Origin: Tetracentron sinense | Lineage: Eukaryota > Streptophyta > Magnoliopsida > Trochodendrales > Trochodendraceae | Assembly: GCA_015143295.1 (NCBI GenBank) | Contig: CM026568.1 | Span: forward strand, 31,690,441 to 31,754,440 | DNA length: 64,000 bases | Direction of reading: 5' to 3' | Shown here: piece by piece, positions 58,992 through 64,000 of the stretch | Position numbering within the stretch: position 1 is the stretch's first letter | How the letters are laid out: each line of letters begins with the position of its first letter | Translations under genes and position numbers: made by a program | The notes under the pieces: model-generated | The model's input: the letters and a program-made list of their open reading frames with translations, nothing else | What the model was told of the DNA's origin: nothing | Databases searched by the model: none

Positions 58992-59478
58992 TCATACATA
59001 AGGGCGTTTGACAAAACTTACTTAATAAGTACTTTCTTATTAACTCTAAAAATTAAGAGTTATTTATAACGATAGAATAGCCTCAACTTCCCTATAAGTA
59101 AAATATTATAAAATAATCTTATTATTAAATAAGGGGTTAATATAGTAAAAATAAATCAATAAGCACTTATTTTAAGTTTTATCAAATGTCATAATAATCC
59201 TTTTTTGTTTTTTTATAAGTTTCAAGTTGATTCTTGCTTGCCTTAGGATTTAGCAACGCTTATCAAGGTCGACTTGGGAATCTCCAAATGAATGCTTATT
59301 TTCATTTCTCTACGCTCTTTCTTGTCACTGGGTATAGTTAGAATATAAGGTTATTGACTACAGGAGACAGTTTGAATAAAATGCAAGACTTGTGCGTGAA
59401 ATATAATTTTTTTTTAAATGAAGGAGAAATAAGTATTTCGGCTTGTACGGCAGCTTATAGTCTTATACCTATTGAGTA
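58992..59478. other. AT-rich intergenic
   Basis: No gene or recognised repeat. Confidence 0.45.
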
Positions 59479-60487
59479 GGCCTCGGATTGTCTCTAGGGA
59501 AGCCAGAAATCCCTTGTCCCGGCAGGCCTTGGATTGTCTCTGGCGAAGCCGAAACTGGTCTCCGGGTTCCATGCATTGTGCGACAGTTGGCCAAAAAAAT
59601 GGGGAGAAGTCATTCCATTTTCTCCCCATGATTTTTGACTTCTCCCCATTTGATATCTTTCCCCCTTATTCTCACACACTTATTGCCACATGTCTTATTA
59701 TGGGTGGAGAAGTTAAAATCATGGCCTCATGATTTTGACTTCTCCACCACTTGTTTCCTAATCTACGGTTGCCGAGGCCTCGGATTGTCTTTGGCGAAGC
59801 CAAAAAGGGCTAATCTACGGTTGCCGAGGCCTTGGATTGTCTTTGGCGAAGCCAAAAAGGGCTTGTCTCAGGTTCCGTAGAATAGGTGACAAGTGGTGGA
59901 GAAGTCAAAATCATGGGGCCCATGATTTTGACTTCTCCACACACTACATGACACATGGCAATAAGGGGGGAGAGAAAGGAGGAGAGACATCACGTGGGGA
60001 GAAGTCAAAATCAAGGGAAGAAAATGAAATGACTTCTCCCCTTTTTATCACCACATGTCCCCTATTCTATGGTAACCTGAGAGGGATTTCTAGCTTCGCC
60101 AGAGACAATCTGAGGCCTATTGGGTATTTTGACCTGGACGGCAACTTGTACCTTATTTGGGAATCTTGAACAAGCGATGAGATTAGAGAGATGGCCTCGG
60201 ATTGTCTCTGGCTTCGCCAGGAAGGGCTCTCAGGTTTCATACATTGTGCGACAGTTGTCATGAAAATGGGGAGAAGTCATTTCATTTTCTCCCCATAATT
60301 TTGACTTCTCCCCATTTGATATCTCTCCTCCTTATTCTCACACACTTATCGCCACTGTCTTTTTATGAGTGGAGAAGTCAAAATCTTGGGCCCATGATTT
60401 TGACTTCTCCACCACTTTTCCCCTATTCTATGGAACCCCGAGACAAGCCTTTTCTGGCTTCGCCAGAGACAATCCAAGGCCTTGAGA
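59479..60487. repeat. Cluster of foldback elements with TGGAGAAGTCA palindromes
   Basis: The motif TCGGATTGTCT(C/T)TGGCGAAGCC or its reverse occurs near 59482, 59530, 59782, 59831, 60098, 60197 and 60458. Between copies lie GGGGAGAAGTCA ... TGACTTCTCCCC and GGAGAAGTCAAAATCATGG ... CCATGATTTTGACTTCTCC pairs (for example near 59901 and 59923). The arms are long enough for extended hairpins. Direct and inverted copies are interleaved, so the cluster arose by nested insertion and duplication. Open frames here are chance. Confidence 0.72.
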
Positions 60488-60576
60488 GATTTGGACGCAA
60501 AAGAGACCGTCCGTTGGCGTACCAAAACAATAACATGAGCAAGCTCATGAATTCAAATTCTGAAGTAGATGCTATA

Positions 60577-60669
60577 TATACCTCTCACACACACTCACAC
60601 TCACACTCACACACACACACACACTCTCTCTCTCTCTCTCTCTTTATATATATATATATATATATATAG
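60577..60669. repeat. Compound microsatellite (CACACT)n(CA)n(CT)n(TA)n
   Basis: Four adjoining simple repeats, directly visible. Confidence 0.9.
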
Positions 60670-60905
60670 ATCTTAATGAGTCTACCCACCATAACAAATG
60701 GTGATCAGATGGTAATTAACGACATCAAGAGGTGGCGTGCTGTTAAGTTGACACATGTAAGTTATGTTCCCTGCCGGCCATCCATCTCCGAGTTGGAATC
60801 TTTGGGTGGGCCCTCTGATATCCTCATTGATGAGATGTTAATTTTTTCTGATTTCATCATTTCCGGTGCATCAAATGCATTTAAATACTATAGCAGTGAT
60901 AGGGG

Positions 60906-60969
60906 TACCCATGAATCCTATTAATAAACCTAAGGCATGCCTTAGGTTTATTAATAGGATTCATGGGTA
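60906..60969. repeat. Perfect 64-base palindrome without spacer
   Basis: The left 32 bases (starting TACCCATGAATCC, ending CCTAAGGCA) are the exact reverse complement of the right 32 bases, with the centre at GGCATGCC. Outside this the symmetry stops at once. Single strands or transcripts would fold into an unbroken hairpin. Confidence 0.97.
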
Positions 60970-61890
60970 TGTTAACTATTTCCCTAAATACTATGGTGAG
61001 TATTTAAGATGGGGTATAGACCATTAAGGATCAACCTTAAGTTTGCAAATAGATATCCCAAGTATGTCCTTTATACAATACAATGCACATCGTGTGTGTG
61101 TGTCTCAGCTGCAAATAGAACGCCTTCAATGCACGTACCTTCTCCAGCATGTACCAGAGCTCCCCATCCTTGAATGGCTTTCATTGTCATTGTCAACGGC
61201 AACTTCTGGCTTAGAATTTGGGGAAGCATTACCTATCCATATTCAGTGACACGACCCGAGCTCCAATCTCGGGATAGAGCGTGAGTTGGTTGAATATACT
61301 GCACTAGCACAAAGAGAATAGCCGTAGCGGTCTACAGACTACTACAACATAGATGGGTTGCGGTCTGAGCCTAAACGCCTTGTAAGCGCCCCTGCGAGGG
61401 CCGCCTAAAAACAAAAGGAAGCATTACCTTACATCCATATTATTACTCCTTATGGATTGAGGTCAGTCCAGTTGGGATCCCTGGATTGATGATTGTGGGT
61501 ATCAAAGCCTGTAAATGTCCTCACAAGCACATACAGCTAGTGCTGTGGCACGCAGCTGAGATTACCAGAAGGGATGATGGGCCTGTAATTTCAGTGCACA
61601 AACAGATTTTATATTTATATATGACAACATCTTCACTAGCAGCTGCCGCCCCGATGGGCGATACAGAAACTATACCAGTTCAGCTGACGAGTAACCCAGA
61701 AATGGTCTTATTACTATTCTACTGGGTAATGGGTATCCCGCATTGACAATTTTTGATGTCACAGATTAGGAAACAAAAATAAAACTCGAAAAGATGACAG
61801 CATGAAGGAAAAAAAAATTTAAGTCACCTCTGTTGATCAAAAATTTCGAAGTAAATTAAGAGATATCCACTCTGTTTTCTCTGACAAAAA
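60970..61890. other. 3' flank of the PPR gene, no gene seen
   Basis: No supported coding region. A short (GT)n lies near 61092. ACACGACCCGAGCTCCAATC near 61251 looks repeat-derived but I cannot assign it. Confidence 0.4.
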
Positions 61891-63120
61891 TCACTCCACA
61901 CACACAATGTCAAGCAACTTCTTAGTTGCCTCACTGACCTCCACATTTTCCATCTTCAACCGGCACCGCATTGGTGCACTTGTCCTCCCAGCAGCAGAAT
62001 ATGTCCGTATAAGCGATTCAAATACCTCCACTCCAATATCCATAACCTTCTTAAGATTCTCTACAAAGACTTCAGCACCCTCAACATCCCTCTCTTGCTC
62101 GAAATATGCCATCAGAGTCCCAATGACCTCCGGCAATGGAACCCACTTCCTGCCATCCCCTCTCCCTGTAGATATTGCGTTGGTAACACAATCCACAGCC
62201 ATTCCAATCTTCCCATTCTTCAAGTAGTAATCCGTAAAAATCTCCCAAGTCTTAGCATTAGGCTTGGCCCCTCTCCTCCGGGCCCGCTCCTTGAACTCTT
62301 CAGCTTTCTCTAGCATACCTTCTTTAGCATATGCTCCAATGAGGATATTTGCGACCCGGATGTCGTAGTTCGAGCACCCAGATTCCCATTCTCTGAAACA
62401 TTTCTCTGCACCTGGCAAATCTTTCAAGTTCACCAATACCTGAATCATATTCAGATAGCTTATGTTTGCTGTTTTTGGGAAAGCCAGCCTCAAAGACCGC
62501 CATACCCGATAAACTTCAAGCAGATTCCCAGTCCGGCCATACAATGTGATCAAGAACTGGAAAGCAGCTAGATCTCGGCAGGCATTTCTCTTCTCCAGTT
62601 CCTTGAGTGCCTTTTCTGCCTTCTCAAACAAGCCAGCATCAATGTAAATAGATGCTAGATTGCTATATGTAGTCCAATCTCCAGCGACTCGGCCATCCCT
62701 CTTCATCTCCTCAATAACCCTCTCGACCCCAGAAATGTCGTTGGCAGCAGCAAGAGCCCTCATCCGGACATTGCATGTGTAAGAATCAAGCATGACATTG
62801 CTGGCCTTCATTTCTTGTATGATGGCTGGGATCCTTTCGGGATGGCCAGTTTTTGTGTAAAGTGTCATCAAGCTGTTATAAGCCAAGGAGCTTGAAGCTA
62901 ACCTCATTTCCTTCATCTTTTCCATGAGAGCTTCTGCCTTTTCCGACATTAGTTCCTTGCAGTAACAGTTGAGAAGGGCACCATAAGAGAGATGGTTCTT
63001 CGATGCTTCAGGGAGATCCATGAAATACTTTTCTGCAGCAGAGATCCCTCGTGTTTTGGCTATGAGATCGAGATGGATAGCCTGGTCACTAGCTGTCAAG
63101 TTCATACCCCTTCCAGCCAT
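61891..63120 (-). CDS. P-class pentatricopeptide repeat protein (probably missing its N-terminal exon)
   Basis: 409 residues from ATG at 63120. About nine or ten 35-residue PPR motifs run through most of the protein, for example SYGALLNCYCKELMSEKAEA, AYNSLMTLYTKTGHPERIPA, TYSNLASIYIDAGLFEKAEK, VANILIGAYAKEGMLEKAEE and TWEIFTDYYLKNGKIGMAVD. No editing (E/DYW) domain is present. It resembles mitochondrial P-class proteins of the At4g02820/At4g21705 type, which bind organellar RNA; the target is unknown. Relatives have an organelle transit peptide and one or two repeats before the ASDQAIHLDLIAK region, but here the frame begins almost at that point. A possible acceptor, CTTTCAG, lies five bases before the ATG, so an upstream exon beyond the window is likely. 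Confidence 0.85.
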   Translation of the reverse strand: MAGRGMNLTASDQAIHLDLIAKTRGISAAEKYFMDLPEASKNHLSYGALLNCYCKELMSEKAEALMEKMKEMRLASSSLAYNSLMTLYTKTGHPERIPAIIQEMKASNVMLDSYTCNVRMRALAAANDISGVERVIEEMKRDGRVAGDWTTYSNLASIYIDAGLFEKAEKALKELEKRNACRDLAAFQFLITLYGRTGNLLEVYRVWRSLRLAFPKTANISYLNMIQVLVNLKDLPGAEKCFREWESGCSNYDIRVANILIGAYAKEGMLEKAEEFKERARRRGAKPNAKTWEIFTDYYLKNGKIGMAVDCVTNAISTGRGDGRKWVPLPEVIGTLMAYFEQERDVEGAEVFVENLKKVMDIGVEVFESLIRTYSAAGRTSAPMRCRLKMENVEVSEATKKLLDIVCVE

Positions 63121-64000
63121 GGTTTCTGAAAGCTATATAGAAACAAATTCCATAATCCATAAGAACTAGAAGGCTCTGAAATGAAAAGGAACAGAAGCAC
63201 GACGAATAACGAGAAAATTATGAAAAAAGGAAGCATAATTACATGAAGACATCCATGACAATTAACTAGGGATATCAAATCAGTATCTCAACCATTACGA
63301 AATCGACAAGTCAATGACTCAGCCAAGACGAACTAAGAGACTGGAAGTATATTCATGAAGTGAGTCACTTGGATTTTTGCCAAATAGGTGAAGTCTGAAT
63401 ACATTGCAACTAGGGCTGTCAAAGGGCAGGGCCCAAGTCTTACCGGGCCCAGCCCTCACCTAAAGGGTCAGGGCTAGGGCTAGGGCTAGGGCTAGGGCTA
63501 GGGCTAGGGCTAGGGCATGGCCTAAAGAATAGTCAACCTTCCTCCTTTATCCAGTCTTGGGACAGGTGATTGCAACACAAAGAGCAGCATGGCAGAGTAA
63601 TTATTTTCTATTTTTTTACTCGGTGGCGGAGTAGAATACTTTTCTTAAGTAAAAAAATAGTATAATGTGTTTACTATTCTTTTATAATGAAATTATAATA
63701 TTATACTCTATAATTTGTTATGTGTTTTAGGCTTTTAGCTATATGTTTTTCTTTCCTTATATTTAATTTTGACACAATACTAACATAAGGCATATATAGA
63801 TCTTACATGTATAATATAGATTTTATTGAAGTGTTGACATAAGCAATAGTACTAATTTTAACATAGTGATAACTAGGGCTGTCAATGGGTCGGATCAAGA
63901 TCCGAATCCAATCCGATTAGATGAATCTTGATCCTATTATAGATCCGTCGGATCGAATTCAGATCTATAGTGATCTGATTCCATAAAAATCCGATTACAT
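63121..64000. other. Upstream flank of the PPR gene with hAT-like repeats
   Basis: No exon encoding a transit peptide is seen. TAGGGCTGTCAAAGGGC at 63411 and TAGGGCTGTCAATGGG at 63874 start two repeats of the same terminal type as 51337-51444; the second runs off the window. An (AGGGCT)n tract lies at 63470-63516. Confidence 0.5.
63470..63516. repeat. (AGGGCT)n hexamer array
   Basis: Nearly eight uninterrupted copies. Close to, but not the same as, the plant telomere unit TTTAGGG; it probably grew from the AGGGCT at the start of the adjoining hAT-like repeat. Confidence 0.9.

Noticed and set aside
59837-60669. Open frames in the foldback cluster (110 and 155 residues)
   Set aside because: They follow repeated TTTGACTTCTCC modules and microsatellites; no protein character.
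63470-63516. Interstitial telomere repeat
   Set aside because: The unit is AGGGCT, not TTTAGGG, and adjoins a repeat that starts with the same hexamer.
1-64000. CRISPR array or bacterial operon
   Set aside because: The tandem repeats have no unique spacers of CRISPR type, and spliced plant genes show this is nuclear eukaryotic DNA.

Overview
This is nuclear DNA of a flowering plant. The evidence is long GT-AG introns, a plastid starch-metabolism gene end, a GT14 glycosyltransferase, a neprosin-family gene, a SOUL gene and a P-class PPR gene, all set in AT-rich sequence full of LTR retrotransposons, hAT MITEs, Helitrons and microsatellites. I cannot name the species. Genes are few (about five real ones in 64 kb).

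Layout. 1-1605: last exon of an alpha-glucan water dikinase that extends left of the window. 3446-4040: decayed J-domain/ferredoxin pseudogene. 5505-9675 (minus): two-exon SOUL heme-binding gene; its 3.5-kb intron holds a dead second copy of exon 2 and a LINE tail, and a hAT MITE sits just upstream of its TATA box. 10287-29304: a nested repeat block. A roughly 2.6-kb solo LTR (14955-29299, TSD TTAAT) is split by a very young, complete 11,740-bp Ty3/Tat-lineage retrotransposon (15439-27178, TSD ATAAC, reading on the minus strand). 29305-33354: MITEs and short tandem repeats. 33355-45347: an 11-exon GT14 gene whose first intron carries a TRIM (34820-35180) and a 2.36-kb solo LTR (35321-37677), each with its target-site duplication. 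45348-53265: intergenic, with a 108-bp hAT MITE and a tandem array of Helitron ends. 53948-57371: 7-exon neprosin-family gene. 58555-58991: complete short Helitron. 59479-60487: foldback cluster. 60906-60969: a perfect 64-bp palindrome. 61891-63120 (minus): PPR gene.

The most interesting object is the Tat-type element. Its two LTRs differ at one base that I can find. Gag-protease and RT-RNaseH-integrase lie in one frame, separated by a single UAG followed by CAG UUA, the TMV-type readthrough context, and there is no nearby AUG after the stop. It also carries an antisense gene with its own TATA box, two introns and a coiled-coil product, and its U3 holds a phased array of ACAACG-N4-CGTTGT palindromes. 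Its original RNase H has lost an active-site position while the second RNase H looks intact. Elsewhere, the neprosin-family gene appears to need two GC-AG introns.

All family names come from recognising motifs by eye. No database or alignment was run.
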